Shown in pieces: positions 32,350 to 45,271 of a stretch of 64,000 nucleotides of DNA. This DNA comes from Arthrinium phaeospermum. Lineage: Eukaryota; Ascomycota; Sordariomycetes; Amphisphaeriales; Apiosporaceae. The notes below the pieces were generated by a model. The model was not told the DNA's origin and searched no databases. It worked only from the letters and a program-made list of their open reading frames with translations. The translations under genes were made by a program, and so were the position numbers. The stretch covers positions 1,736,001 to 1,800,000 of the forward strand of contig QYRS01000013.1 of assembly GCA_006503535.1 (NCBI GenBank). Direction: 5' to 3'. Positions within the stretch are counted from its first letter, which is position 1; each line of letters starts with the position of its first letter.

Positions 32350-35029
32350 TTCATCACGTTTGCCCTGCCGAGGGCGTATATGGCTGACGGTCTATACTGA
32401 TTACTAAACATAGGTATTAGTAAACATGTCCTTGTCGTCAGACACGACAACGCCTCAAACCCCAATGTCGTCCGTCCAAGAGACTGCAATGTATAATATT
32501 TGAACTTATACCACGTCCTCAGGCACTTACCACAGCCCTTCCAAGCCCCTTACCTCTTTTCAGATGGCCACCCGGCTATATGCTCTGCTATCTTGATATT
32601 TCAGTATGACGAACTTGGTAATACCAGGCAGGACAGAGCAAAGCAAGTTTATTGGGTCGTCCGGTTGCCGGTAGCCCTATGAGACGGTTTCCCTTATTTG
32701 TACATCCGTTCTTGGCACAGCCTATAGGAAAAAAGGGCCGTTTATAGCACCGACAGAAAGTAAGGGGTAAGTAGCCCCCAAACGGAGGTTTTTCTGGACC
32801 TGTTGTCGATCAAACATGATGCACGGCACTATCCGAGCGGTTGGTCCTAATTAGAGGTCGCGTGTAACATCCTGCTGTCACACCCCCCTTCTCGTCGACT
32901 ACTATAGATCAAAGGTCACGTCATCAACACACACGCCCTGGGCCAATATGTTTGTTTCTACCAGGGTGTTTGGACTTACAATAGAGCGGCTCCCTCTCTT
33001 GGTAATTGCTTCCACAGGCAACAAACCGAGGCGTTTTCTTCATGTCCAACCACATTCAAACACGTGGACAAGAATGTAAAACAATGCCGCTGTTGCTCCC
33101 CTCAAACAAAGCCACAACCGAGGTCTCACCTCGGGAGAAAGATGTGTTATCACCGAGCTGTGACTCCGGTCCGAGGCCACTGGTCTTGCGCCGCATACGA
33201 GGTAAGTGAAGCAAACACGAGCTCCGGGGTATCGAGATTCGTATTCACTAGTGAGGCAATAATGTACATCTCACTTTAGGTTCTGCAGTAAGTCACGATT
33301 CAGAGGCATCCACACCCAACCCAAACCCAACCCAAGCCATTCCCGTACTAGAAACCAAGCACTCAGCCGATGACGGACAAGTTTCAGTTTGGCAAGAGAA
33401 GCCAAACTCTTAGGAACCAGCAACTGCATGCGGCCTAAAGAAATCTACATGCCGGTTGGTCTTGAAAGCTCGGCGCCCTTTTACCTGACTTTACCTGGCC
33501 GCTGTCGCTGGTTGTTTGGCTTCTTTCGCGGCAGCAATTCGGGCCCCGCCCATTCATCAAGTGATGAGCTTCGACGGCGATGGCCCTTACGGTCCCGATG
33601 GGGGTCCTGTGTCGGAATCATGCTGGATGGCAACCCGAACACGTCCAACTCCCGTCTGGATATGCCTGTTGCAGCTCTGGGTGTTGGAAGTACTCTTTGC
33701 GTCGAACGCCATTTTTGCAGTAATGCTGGGATAGCAAGGGCAAATGGCTTGGTAGTTTGAAGAATAGTCGGTGCGTGGTTAGGCAGTTCAAAGGATGTTG
33801 AGCATGATACACCTAAGAATTTACGACCTGAGGCGATCTAAATCGACTCAAATAAGGAGCGGTCAAGCTGAAGCTACGGTGTCTCCCATATGGGACCCTT
33901 GCACGTTGCTTCTGTTCTTGAGCATGTTCTTTGTGAAATAAAGCTTCTTGCTGGTTATTGCGGTTTGCATTGTTTGCTATAGTGGCCTTTGTGCTACTCT
34001 ATTCTCTTGTAAGAAGCCCCTGATGTGTCTTCAAATCATCTTCTTGGCCTTCCCTGCATGGTGTGCACAAGTATGGTACTGTTTGATTAGTCACTGTAGC
34101 TCATGTATGCCGATTTCAAAGATGATTCTAAGATTGTGACAGCGGACGTTGACATCTTGGACAGTAGAGCCGCTCCTTTAGATTGTGCCACATGTAGCAC
34201 CGGCCATAGACAGTTTTGGTTTTCTATGAAGCATTTCTATCTGGCTTGCTGGTAACTGCGCTCATTACTAGTCAATTTTACTATCGTAATAGCCACTGTT
34301 GGCCATTCGTGGTTAACTAGTTGACGTCATGATATATAAATTGACTCTGCACAAGCTGACTCAGCAGAAGCTCAAGTTGATTATACTCCCAACTATGTCT
34401 TTGTATTAATTATCAGGCTGGCGGAGATCTTGCATAAGTAGAGACCTCATCTCAAAAGCATTTCAGGTAACGTGAGAAAGATTCGCTTGTGTTCTAATCC
34501 ATTATGTCACCAACAGACGGTTGGGTGACCCCTTTGACTGAACTTTTATCGGACGGTTCACGCATTCTGCAACAAAAAGCCATCGATTCTCTAAGCCCAT
34601 CTCGCCTGCCGGTGGTTTCAACTGGATAGAGGCCCGCTGGGCGGAAAGCTGTTATTTGCACTGGCGTGTATCTGCATACCTCGAACCGTCCCTGGCCTCA
34701 TTAGAAACGGGGGGATGGCGGCAAACAGGAAAGTATATGGCGAGAAGACTATGAGTAGTAGATGGGACTCGCATAGATGCAGTATACTACATTTTGCCCT
34801 CCGGAAGGACGGCATAGTATTTCGTGACGGCCTCGAGAGAGACGAGGGGCCGTGAACAATTTGGACGGAAACACCCGGTGCCAAGGACGGTCAGTTATGG
34901 CAGGACCTCGGCCAGTTAGGGAAGACGGAGATCACGAGACCACACACATATGCAAGGGATGTTTGGCTTTCAAAGGCCTCGGAGAATAGGCACATGTGTT
35001 CCAATCTATGAGTCGCAGCCCAGATCTAT

Positions 35030-35071
35030 GTAGTAGCAGTAGTAGCAGCAACAATAACAACACAGCCACAC
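35030..35071 (+). repeat. AGTAGC/AAC trinucleotide-like repeat
   Basis: TAGTAGCAGTAGTAGCAGCA followed by AACAATAACAACAC; simple repeat in non-coding DNA. Confidence 0.75.
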
Positions 35072-35799
35072 ACCAACTCACAAACGACATGCAATATGAC
35101 GACGCTATACCGTATAAATATCGACCTTGCCTTGTCCTGCCAATGAAGCGCAACCTATCTCCAACGCCAATCGTAGAAAGCACTGCCTACACCTACACGC
35201 AACTGAGAGACGCTGACGGTCCCTCGCGCACACATCCCGCGACACCATGCAATCCAAATCCTGCCCCTACACGCCATGCACACATATAACAAGCAATGCC
35301 GACTCCCCATCGAGCGGCGTATTCAATATTCACGGGAACTTTGTGGTGTTATTAGAACCCGCGAGACCCAAAGTGTAGTCTCTAGCCCCATCTCGCGGCG
35401 GCACTACCAATTCTGTAGCCGCCTCATCGTCCCGAAGAAATTCTATCCGGGTATCATTAATATTGGTCATATTGGCGACTCTAAACATGCCACCATTATT
35501 TCGTGTAGCGCACCCAAGCTCCTACGGGACAAGACCTCGGCCTGCCCCTGAGTTGAAGATATTTTTCAATCTTCCAACAATCATCTCGCATCTCGAACAA
35601 GTGGATCGGCGTCGGTATCCCGTTTGAAGACGGGGGAGGTGTCGCCAAGAACGACTGGCCGGACCCGAATTGTGTAAGAGTATTGGGTTTCTGTTGGCAA
35701 ATGATCATGCCAACGGCTCTGAGCATCATTTCCAGCTTCAGAGCCCGAGTTAAAGCAAAGCACCAGCCGAAGCTGTGCAACGTAGAATGCTCGCCGTCC

Positions 35800-37326
35800 T
35801 TATGGCCTTTGCGCAACGACTTCGCGAGCATAGAATTCGACCAGCATCGTGGCATAAGCTTCCAGATCCTCGACCGGGACAGCGAGGCGGAAGTCGTTAA
35901 GCAGTAGGAATTGGAGCTCCAAGTGGTTCAGCTCAGCGAGGGGCAAGCCGCCAACCTAAACAACATTAGCACACAGTCAGATATCAACGGACGTCGCACA
36001 AGCAAGTCGCACCTTTGCGTATCTCGAGTTGGTATAGAACACATCCGAGAAGAATTTGCTGGCGCACGTTACTCCAGCAATAATGAGTCGATGGATATTG
36101 AAGCTGTCCACGACGAAATATGTTGCGGGCGAGGATATCGAGGCGGGACTTGATGCGGATGGGACTCTCTGTGGTTTCAGGCTGGCCTCTCCACCCTCCT
36201 CGTCGTCATCAGCTAGATCGGAATCGGTCTCGTCGCTTTGCTCGCCCTCAACGTCCTTCATTTCTGTGTCGGCGTCCGAGTCGGACCGTGCCGCCTTGGT
36301 CGCAGAGGCATTCTGCGCCGCCGTTTTACGCCGGGCCTCCTCGGCTTCCATAACCATATTGTTCACCCGCTCGGTCATACGATCGAAGTAGACCAGCAAG
36401 CTCAGGAAAACCTCATACGTTGTTGGGCAGTACTTGTGGATTCTGCTCAGATAACTTAAGATGGTAATTGCGGGCACATTCTTGCCATGAAAAGCAAGCA
36501 CCGAGCTGCTTAATGGGCTCATAGTCGCACCATCGTTGTTATGGCTGGCTGCCGTCTGCTGATGTGCGGCGTTTCTGTGCAGGGCGTCGTGCTGAAGATC
36601 GTTGGTTGTGGTGATTTTCGTCAGGAGGGCAGCAACCATTTCGATGATGTCGCCAATGGGCATACCGCTGATCTCGTACTTCATCGCCTGTAGCGGGGGG
36701 TCCTGGAGTATTCCCGGCCCGTTGCCGCCGTTCATCAGGTCGGCCTGCGCGAGTTCTCGAATATGAGCCAAATCCCGCACGACGATTGTGTGGCCTTGCG
36801 AGGAAGAGGCGTTATATGGCGTGGCCCGAGGCCCAGCCGACAAGGGATTGGTATCGGACTCGGGGGATGGCTGCTGCTGATGCGAAGACGACCTTGATGT
36901 GGCAGAAGATACCGTAGTCTGTGTTTGGGATGCCATGGATGCAACCGAGTTGTCACTCCCATGTTGCGGCCTCTGGCCAGTGGACGAAGACGAGTCGGGC
37001 GGAGAGGGGAATCGGGATGCGCCTCCGCTTGAAGATACCGTTTCCTGTTCCTGTGCGGGCACGCTATCTGTTTCTGCGGCAGCGCCAGATGCTGATGTGT
37101 CCCAGGTTCGCTTCGACGGGGCGGTGCTCGGTATTGTCGAGGCTTTGTACTTGGGAGACGTCGAGGGGTGTGTCGAGAGGGAAGGCGCGACCTCCCTTGG
37201 GCGGCTTCTTGATTCTGATCGGTACGAAGATTCGTGAGTCTGGGAACGGTCGTGCTGCAGGCCGGATGCCATCATATTATGGAACCGAGAATGATCCGCA
37301 GCGTAGTCGCCGATTACAGCCGCCAT
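35800..37326 (-). CDS. PHO80: PHO80/PREG-type cyclin (PCL family regulator of phosphate response)
   Basis: Exons 37326..36013 and 35955..35800; 489 residues. The N-terminal ~230 residues are disordered (Ser/Pro/Gln-rich). The cyclin box starts near residue 265 with FHGKNVPAITILSYLSRIHKYCPTTYEVFLSLLVYFDRM, and continues with FVVDSFNIHRLIIAGVTCASKFFSDVFYTNSRYAKVGGLPLAELNHLELQFL, the signature of Pho80-type cyclins; the intron falls exactly inside YAKVGG with a GTGCGA donor. About 80 residues, strongly acidic (DSDADTEMKDVEGEQSDETD...DDDEEGGE), are inserted between cyclin helices 2 and 3. Partner is expected to be the CDK Pho85 (Neurospora PGOV), with the pair restraining the phosphate-starvation transcription factor; that comes from the family. 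An in-frame stop lies just upstream, supporting this start if the leader is unspliced. Confidence 0.93.
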
Positions 37327-40300
37327 CTCATTGATTTTGTCGTAGTGTGGCGGATCAAAGCTTCCAAGACGAGGGTGGCGACGCTATTCTCGGACAGCGT
37401 ACTATGTATCTGCAAGATAGGGGATGCCGGTCAGTTAAGTTGTCCATTGTCTTTTTACAACGCGTCCAAGTAGAAACAAGTCGTCGTAAATAAGAAGTAA
37501 AAACCAAAGTAAGGAAAGGAAACATGTATAAATAGTCGCGGGCGCGGGAACGAGACTGGCCGAGGCACTGCGACAATTCAATCACGCTGCGAAGTCCATG
37601 GGCAGGGCGCCTAACGCAACACTGGTGTCGGGCGGCATGGTCGACTGGTCAACTCGCTGGTTTTACAGTAGTCACATACATGACGCACCTTACGGTGAAT
37701 GGTAGGCAGCATCGCACACACGGGCTGGGGGAAGACGGGGTGAACAAAAGGGAAAATAAACAGCGGCGGTCTGGTCGATGGACATCAACGCGCGCCCCAG
37801 GATTCTATCGACACCAGGCGTCCACATGTGTTATGCAAATGCACCAGTTTCACTTCTCACGTAGTCCCTCTGCTGTATCCCAGTTCCTGGAGCTGGATTT
37901 TATGCGAGAACAGCGCAAGACGGGAAGTGGAGGGAAGGATGCCAGACAGGTTGTGAGATATGAGGGAGGCGAGGGAGCAGATTACAGCCAGAGGGCAAAA
38001 AAAAGGGCTCATTGGGCACGACAAAAGAAGGATGTGAGCTTACTGTGTGCGTGGGTATGAGTGCGTCGCAGTGGTGGTGGTGGTGTACTTTCAAAACGCA
38101 GTCGTCATTTCTCAAGCCACAAAGCAAGCCGCCGAACCGAATGGTGTCGTTTAATACAGTTTGGAGGACGGCGGGGGTGGAATGGGCCGAACTTTGGTTT
38201 CGACAATGCGACCGGAAAGGATCGTAATACGAGAAGAGGGAGAAAGAGAGAGAGGCGGCCCTTCGCACTTTCGCACGTCGAAAGATCAACGTAAGTATGT
38301 ATGTAGGTTAGGTTGGTTGAGAAAGTGGTGCCGCGACAGATGGAACGAGGCCAAGAATCGGATTCGAGGGGCAACGTTGGGCGTCTTTTGGGAGGAGGTG
38401 GCCGAGCCTTTTTGTTGCAAAGAAAGATCAATACGGGAACTGTGATTGATCGGAAGTTTTGGGCAGGGTGGGCGGCGGTGGATTCAGATTATGGGGACCC
38501 CGAATTGCTATGGTTGGTGGAGATGGCGTACTTTGAGAGACTTGTACTGGTTGGCAGCAGCAGCAGCAAAAGAGAGAAGAGTTGAGTGAAGAGAGCGCGG
38601 CGAAAGCGCTCGACGGGCGAGCGAAAAAGGAGGGCGGTTTTGATGGATGGAAGCCAGATGCCTGCTTGGGTTTCCCAGGTAGTTCGTAGCGTGTTGCGTA
38701 GCGTCGCCTGGCGGTGGCGGCGAAGGTTGTTTGAATCAGGGTGGTGGATGTACGTCAGGGCAAATCAATCATTCATCAAGCAATATGCGATGCGCTCCGA
38801 AGCCACTCGTTATGACATAAACCCTGCGGGCCGTGATGCGACAAGCAACAACAAAGAGGGCGAATCGCGTAGCGATCAGTGGATGCCGACGGAAAGAGGT
38901 GAGCGAGAAGGGGACAGGGAAACAAACAAGACCATTTTCCACAGTATGGGAATTGGGCTGCAAAGAGGATTCTTGTCCCCGAGTAGGTATTTGATTTTGA
39001 TTGTAAATAAAACGAAGAGGGAGAAGCAGACGACTGGAAGAGACAAGCCACGCCTGAAGACGAGGTACCTTACCTCGAGGCACACTCACTTCATGTTCAC
39101 ATCTGAACCGGGCTACATTCATTACCTTCCTTACAACCTTGCCTGCCCGCCATCCATGCCAGCCTAACCACCCCATATTACTGCCGATGTACCTTACCTT
39201 ATGTACTTGCTTACTTTGCTGGGAGATTTGAATTGATAGATAAAACACTTGAAACCTCCTCGGCAAAACAGGAGGGTGGGAATCTTCCCATACCATACCT
39301 ACCTTCAAATCTCGAGATGCGGTGTGTGTTGCGCACCTGTAGCAAAGGAATAAACCGGAAGTCGAATCGGTCTGGCGGGCATGCTCATGCTGTTGTTTCG
39401 TCGTGCTGGTGGTGGCCGTCCCGTCTACCGCCTATCAGAGATCAACAGCTATTACATCCAAGGTACCCAGAGGAACAACGTTGAGGTTATTAGACTTCCA
39501 CGTCGCAATCGCCTGCGCTGTGTGTGTGCGTGCTCTGTGACTCCCGCCTGGTACATGTACAACCACCAACCCACCTCACCAGTAGCCTGGGCGGGTCAGT
39601 CAACCTTGTTAGCTAGCACAGCACGTGGAATTTAGCTTGCCCGCGAATGAGAGACAGGCAATGAGATTGATGGCAGGCAAATGGCCGCTGCTAACATTGA
39701 AAAAAAGAAAAAGTGTACATGCGCCAAAGCAAACAAAGGCCAGACCCTGGGTCGTGCGTGCTGCGAGAGATAGGAGATCTCTCCTGTCTGGCCTCTTGGC
39801 TCCTGGTGCCCCCCAAATATTTGCTGATGGACCAGACCGAAGTGGACTGAGGGCTGTGCTGTGTGTATCATACTGTAGCAAGCAAGCAGGCAAGTACTAT
39901 GTAAGTAGGCAGGTGGCAGGCCTTGTTCAGCCATGATTAGAACCATGGAAGAAGAAAGATGGGTGGCCGATGAGGCTACCCTCCTACTCCTCCGATACGC
40001 GCCCATCACGGACCAGAACAAAGCCAGTGCAGTGCAGTCCGTATCGCTGCGACGTTGGGCGGTTCGTGTATGTAAACTAGGTTGGGAACCATCTGGTAAC
40101 TAACGCGACTAGACTCTGCCGACATACCAACAGTACGACGACATACGTAGTGTACGGTTACAGGCCTAGGCAAAACACACCTTGCAGGAACCCGATTCAC
40201 TATCGATTTCGACATCAATATTCGCGGGCGTCGACTCGTGCCATTGAGACATTGCTTCATTGCTTGTTTCTACTCCAGGTACAGACCCAGCACCCGGCCA

Positions 40301-42796
40301 AGTATCGATGTTTGTTTAGATGATCCTGCACCGGGGCCAGGGTCTCATTTATACACGTACAGACCTACGGCACCACCTTGACCTGTGGTGGCTGCGCGAT
40401 ACGGCTTGACGGTAGGAGAGGTCTTCTACCTGCGACAGGGCTGCCTGCCGGTTCTTGTGTTTTCCTTGCCTCCATTCTCTTATCTAAGCGCAGCAAGCCA
40501 CTTGGGCCTAAGTAACGGCTTTTCTGAACTGCCATCAATAGGCAAACCGAAGTACTCCGTAGTGATATGTAAAAAATGTCGGGGCGGGAGGGAACTGGAC
40601 GACAGGCTAAATATATCGCTTCTCTATCGTTTCAATCCCACCGTCTGGGTACGCCTGGCCAGCTGGATAAGACATCGGAGGAAATCAAAACATCGATGGG
40701 GGGTCTTCCGTTGCAGATTGTCCACCCAATCCAACTGACACGCCCCCGTCCGCTGGGTCAATCAAGGTGCTGGGAACGGAGGTGTGCCGCGGTTACTGGA
40801 CGACTGGCCTGTCAACGAACGTGTGATAGCGTGTCGAACAAATTTCGATCCAGACTGGTCATTTTTTGCTTCTTTTCTACGACCAACAACCTCGACCCCT
40901 AACGGTCGTCTACCGAGCGCCCAATCCGTCCATCCACGGAGTCATGCCTGTAGACTACATCGCGGAACGGCCGCCTCCACCAGGGGTTCTGGTTCACGGG
41001 TTTGCCATCCATCCTTGCCATTTTCCTGCGCTTCGGAGGGCGCCACCTAGTCGGATTGGGAATGGCCTCAAAGAGACCCGGTTCCACCATCCCACGCACA
41101 TGGGACCTGCTAGCCTGTCAGTATCCAGCAACGCCTCCACCGACAAAAACCCTAGTTTCTGGGCTCCTGGGCTCTCTCTTCTGGAGTTAGTTACTTGGTG
41201 AATGTACATAGGTATGTACTCCTCCCAACTCCTTGCTCCTTGCTTCGCTGGTCATTGAAGCCTGTCAAGAGGTACGCAAGCAAAGCGGCAGTGCCCTGTC
41301 CCATTGATTTGCCGCCCACGTCCCACTCTGCGACCCCTCTCCTCCCCTACCCCCCCTACCCCCTTGAATCATCCCACGCTCTCGTCGATACACGGGTATG
41401 CATCTTACACGCCTTGTCCATCATGCGGTCTGGGAGGCTCGATAACCAATTACCCATTACTCAAGGTTTCCTTTGCCGGGAAAGAAATAAGCAACGTAGA
41501 ATACCAGAAAAAGACCAATTACAGTAAGCATGATTCTGCTTGAATCGCTGGCCCTTCCGGCCCGAGCGTCCTCTGACGGCGCCGACCAATGAGTGCTCAG
41601 ACAGCCCGCACGAGTCGTCCTGCTTGGTTCTTGGGTGTTTCCCGGCTGGGTGCCCGTCTACCACTATGGTTACCCCGATTGCATCATACCTCGACGCATC
41701 CCGCCTGCAGAGAAGGGGGCCGCTTGAACTCTCTGGTTTCAATGCGGCAATGCAACAGCAGGCAAGCCCTCCAGGTTCTATCCAGGTTTTGTCCGGGGGT
41801 ATGTACGTAGGGTGTGCATGAGGCCGCTGATATCAAGGCCTAACGAGTTGCATCTGGGTAATGTTCCATTGAAGAAAGAGAGCGAAATAAGATCGGAAAC
41901 ATGGCGCATCCTGTATTAGTATCTGTAGATATGGCATGCATCCCATGCAAACCCGTTCCCGGCCTCGGCCCATTACATCGGCTCACTTTGCCCATCCTTC
42001 ATCTCAAGACCCTGAGCTTCGTCATTGCAGGGCTGCAGAGTGGAAACACTTCCTTCCGCCTTCTCGTAACTCGTTGGCCTGGTCCGGCCACGCGCCCTCG
42101 GCTCCGTTCATTCCTCGACATCAGCCGAAGGATCACTTTTGGTCACAAGTGCAGTAGGCGCAAAATGCCAATACTGTGAATACAATCTTCTTCATGCAGG
42201 CAGCTCTTCAACCACCAGATGATTGGGCTCCAGAGATACATGCCGCCTACAGACATGTCATACAACGCTAACCTACATAGCGACGGCACGGATCGCTTCC
42301 TGGTAAACCCCCAAGATGATAGAAGATCCGATTCGCAGACTCGGTGCTACATCCTTCCTGACATCCCACGTACGGCGGGATGTTTGGCAAAAATCAGCAC
42401 CATCTCGTGAGTATAGGCAAGGTTGTCATGGTTCACCGCTTCTTGAGTGTGCCTCGAATCCTTGGCCCTGCAAACCCCGATAAGCCCGCAACTGGATTCT
42501 GTGCTGCCACATGCTCTTCAGAATACGTATGAGTGGATATGAATGGCTCCGGCAAAGACGCACCAACTGCAAACAGTATTGGGAGCAAAAGCCCTCCGTG
42601 ACGTCTTTATCAACTCGATTCTATTTGAGGTTCATCATCTTCATAGATGTGCGGAGAGAGGCATACGGAGACACCTCCTTCTTTGGCGCACAGCACAGGC
42701 TGTTGTCATGATAGATATTGTACACGCTGACATTTCTCGTCAACCATATTTGTCCCATAATCGAGCCGCCTCATGGATCGGGAGATGTTGCATCCC
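37327..42796. other. 5.5-kb gene-free region upstream of the cyclin
   Basis: No coding exon supported. The first ~1.3 kb is likely the long leader and promoter of the cyclin gene and includes upstream ORFs. Short CAG runs (near 38565) and GTAG motifs (38286-38310, near 39900) occur. The right end abuts the PRE3 3' end. Confidence 0.45.
37355..37585 (-). other. Upstream ORF in the cyclin leader (possible)
   Basis: A 76-codon frame ends 28 bases before the cyclin ATG; a nested ATG would start a 30-residue version (MDNLTDRHPLSCRYIVRC...). It crosses a good acceptor-like site (CTATCTTGCAG), so it may instead be removed or altered by a 5' UTR intron. It is listed as a candidate translational control element, not as a protein gene. 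Confidence 0.3.
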
Positions 42797-43846
42797 TTAC
42801 TGGTGTCGCACCTCGTACTTCTCGTCGGGGAGATACAGGTGCCGGTCGGCTCCCTCCTTGGTGAGCACAACCATGCGGATGACACCGCCGGAACTGCCGT
42901 CCCACTTGATGGCCTCGGAGAGCGCACCCTTGACGAACTTGACCGCATCCGCCTCCTCCATGCCTTCCCGCCAGTTGGCATCGCAGTAACCGTAGATGTA
43001 TGTCGAGCCAGAACCGCCGATAGCATAGGATTGCTTGTGTAATGAGCCACCCAGGGGGATGGAGTAGACCTGACCACCATGTCGCTCGTCCCATCCGGCG
43101 ATGATAAGTCCAGCACTGTTCGAATAATCATGTTAGTCCTGCCAAAGGTACCGCGATATACCCTTCGTCGTCGGTCATAGTTGTATGTGAAGGAAACAGG
43201 GCACCAACCTCAAGCGGTCCTTGTTGGAGTAGCAGATCTCTTGGAAGATGGCGGCCGCAGTCTGGGTAGTCGGGGGCTTGCCATTGCGCATGTGGAACAT
43301 GCCCAGCTGGTACTGGACAATGTCGGCCACAGCTTGCGTGTCAGCCGCGGAGCCGGATCGGCAGCACCAGATCGTGTCGGCGACTCTGGTAAGCTTGTCT
43401 GTCACTCGGTTCGCAATGTACGCTCCGGTCGTGGTTCTTGAATCGGCACCTAGGAAGTATTATCAGCCTCGAAGCCCAATGAATGAATGGTCATGATGCG
43501 ACAGGTAGCGAGCGTAATTTGCTTACCAAGAATAACACCATCCTTGAATGTGACCGCCATGCTACGTAACTGTCAGTGCACATGGCCGGGCTGTTTGCGG
43601 TTACCGGCCGGGACTCACATGGAGGTACCGAGGCTAGTGGGCAGTACGTTAGCATGATAATCGCAGCATCGAGAGAATGGGCGGGGGCTTACTTGACCTC
43701 TCCCTTCTTTAATCTGTCCATATCGACGTGGATGCCATCTGTTGCGTGGACTGTATCAGCGACTCTGTAGTTTCCCTGGCACGAGGCTGACCAAGCCGTG
43801 CGATCACCGTACCTTCGTTCAGGACGCCTGTGTTTCCGAACTCCAT
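42797..43846 (-). CDS. PRE3: 20S proteasome subunit beta-1 (caspase-like), PRE3
   Basis: Six exons on the minus strand: 43846..43813, 43738..43693, 43633..43619 (15 bases only), 43561..43527, 43449..43209 and 43115..42797; 229 residues with every phase consistent. A short propeptide ([20 protein letters not shown]..) precedes the G-T junction of [32 protein letters not shown]; the Thr after Gly becomes the N-terminal nucleophile after autocleavage. Asp17 (GADSR) and Lys33-equivalent (VTDKLTRV) are present. Other conserved blocks: [57 protein letters not shown] and [19 protein letters not shown]. Beta-1 cuts after acidic residues inside the 20S core. The dense clustering of short exons at the 5' end is characteristic of fungal housekeeping genes. 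Confidence 0.95.
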
Positions 43847-44501
43847 CTTGGCTGGTTTGTGGTGGGACTTGATTTGCTGGGTTTATCACTCAAGAGAACC
43901 CTTTCAATCGTCGGGTTCGTCGTAGGCCGTTGTGGGTGGGATTTGTTGTTGGATGTTCTTGGGGTTGGGAAGCGGGAAACGAATATGTAGGTAAGGTAGC
44001 CTGCCTCGTTTGCCCACCTGGAAGCTTGAGGTCGTTGAGCTCAGGCAGCTCCAGACGCGTTAGCTCACCAATTATGACACCCGCAGCCCTGCAGCTGATG
44101 GGCCCGTGCGCCCGATGCGGTACGAGGCTACATTACATCAACGAGTTGCATTATATTCACATGCGACTTACGGCTCGTTGACATATCCTCTCACCTAAAA
44201 GGAAACATGCCAATTACATACCTACTTCTACGTTTCTGGAAGCGATTGTGTTTCGCGATGTTCAAAATCTGCCTGGACGTTTTGTCATGATGCGATACAA
44301 GTATGCAGAAGCGATTTGCCCGTCTCCGAGGTAAGCATTGAGTCTTCAATTGCCAGCGAGATATTCTATGTATACAAGAAAGTAATGAACAAAATGCGAG
44401 TAAATGCGACCCCTTTGGTAAATATCAGATTATCCAAAAATCCAACGCCGTTCGCCATGCTTTAAAAGGTTTACACCATAATGGTATACTGCCTGCGTCA
44501 A
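43847..44501. other. Intergenic region between PRE3 promoter and ERV2 3' end
   Basis: About 650 bases holding the PRE3 promoter and ERV2 3' UTR. Nothing else was seen. Confidence 0.45.
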
Positions 44502-45271
44502 TCAAGCCTTGGGTCTGCGGATGTGTCAGTCGCTTGCAAATCAAACACGGCGCATATTCGATAGGGGGACAGGCACTGGGGCACTCACGAGTCCTTCTCC
44601 AGCTTCAGCTCGGTGGCGCCCTCCTTCTTCTTCTTGTCTTTGTCTTTGTCCTCGTCGCCGCAGCCGCAGTCGTAAAAGTCGCCGATGTTGTTGCAGTCAA
44701 AGATGGGCTTGTGGAGCCGCTCGTTGACCTGGTTGTGCATGAAGCAGGCCCAGCCCGCGGCGGCGTTGCGCGAGCTGACCTGGGGCGGGTATTTCTTCAG
44801 GAGCCCCTGGAAGTGCCGCGCGCAGTCGCCGCACGGGTAGAGGCGCGAGAAGAGCTGCATGTAGGTCTTGAGCGCCAGCGAGTCGTCTTCGGTCGGCTTT
44901 TCCGGGAATCGCGCCATCATCGTGTGCAGCAGCTTCCAAGAAGCGCGGCCCAGCTCCGCCCTGTAGCAAAAGATGTTTTGTTAGAAATTGACCGTTGCCT
45001 TTAAAAGGGAGCGGGTTGCAACCTACTTGATTGTCGCGTTCTCGAGCTTCGGCGCGATAGCACCGCCGGATATAAAAGTGCTCGACAGATCGATGCCTGC
45101 CATCTTGGAATCGGACAGAGCTGCTGCCGCTGGCTCTGCCTTGCCGCCGCTAGGTGGTGGGGTGAAGACCTGTGGTACACTGTTTGTCCGCACGCGCGAA
45201 GACATCATGAAGGATAGGCCGAGAAATGCGGCAACCGCCAACATGACGATCATGGAGATATGGCGCGCCAT
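44502..45271 (-). CDS. ERV2: FAD-linked sulfhydryl oxidase, ERV2 type (ER)
   Basis: Exons 45271..45027, 44960..44589 and 44514..44502; 209 residues; the last exon adds only PKA and the stop. The N-terminus MARHISMIVMLAVAAFLGLSFMM is a signal anchor that places the enzyme in the ER lumen. The Erv/ALR domain follows: AELGRASWKLLHTMMARFPEKP, LFSRLYPCGDCARHF with the active-site C-x-x-C next to FAD, then HNQVNERLHKPIFDC. A second cysteine pair (YDCGC) near the C-terminus may be the shuttle disulfide, as in Erv2. The C-terminal tail is charged (DEDKDKDKKKKE). Erv2 oxidises protein disulfide isomerase with O2 as acceptor. The ER signal anchor, together with the absence of an Erv1-type mitochondrial layout, favours Erv2 over Erv1. 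Confidence 0.93.

Larger units (their letters stand above)
28954..35799. other. 6.8-kb gene-free region
   Basis: No coding exon could be supported. Holds simple repeats: (AG)n 29018-29040, (CAGA)n 29490-29514, GTAG motifs 30352-30370, poly-T runs 30672-30711, (GCAGAA)n 31687-31733, a GC hairpin 32331-32349 and a trinucleotide-like stretch 35030-35071. An AT-richer stretch lies near 34050-34450. Open frames here are short and without domains. It ends at the 3' end of the PHO80-like cyclin gene. Confidence 0.45.
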
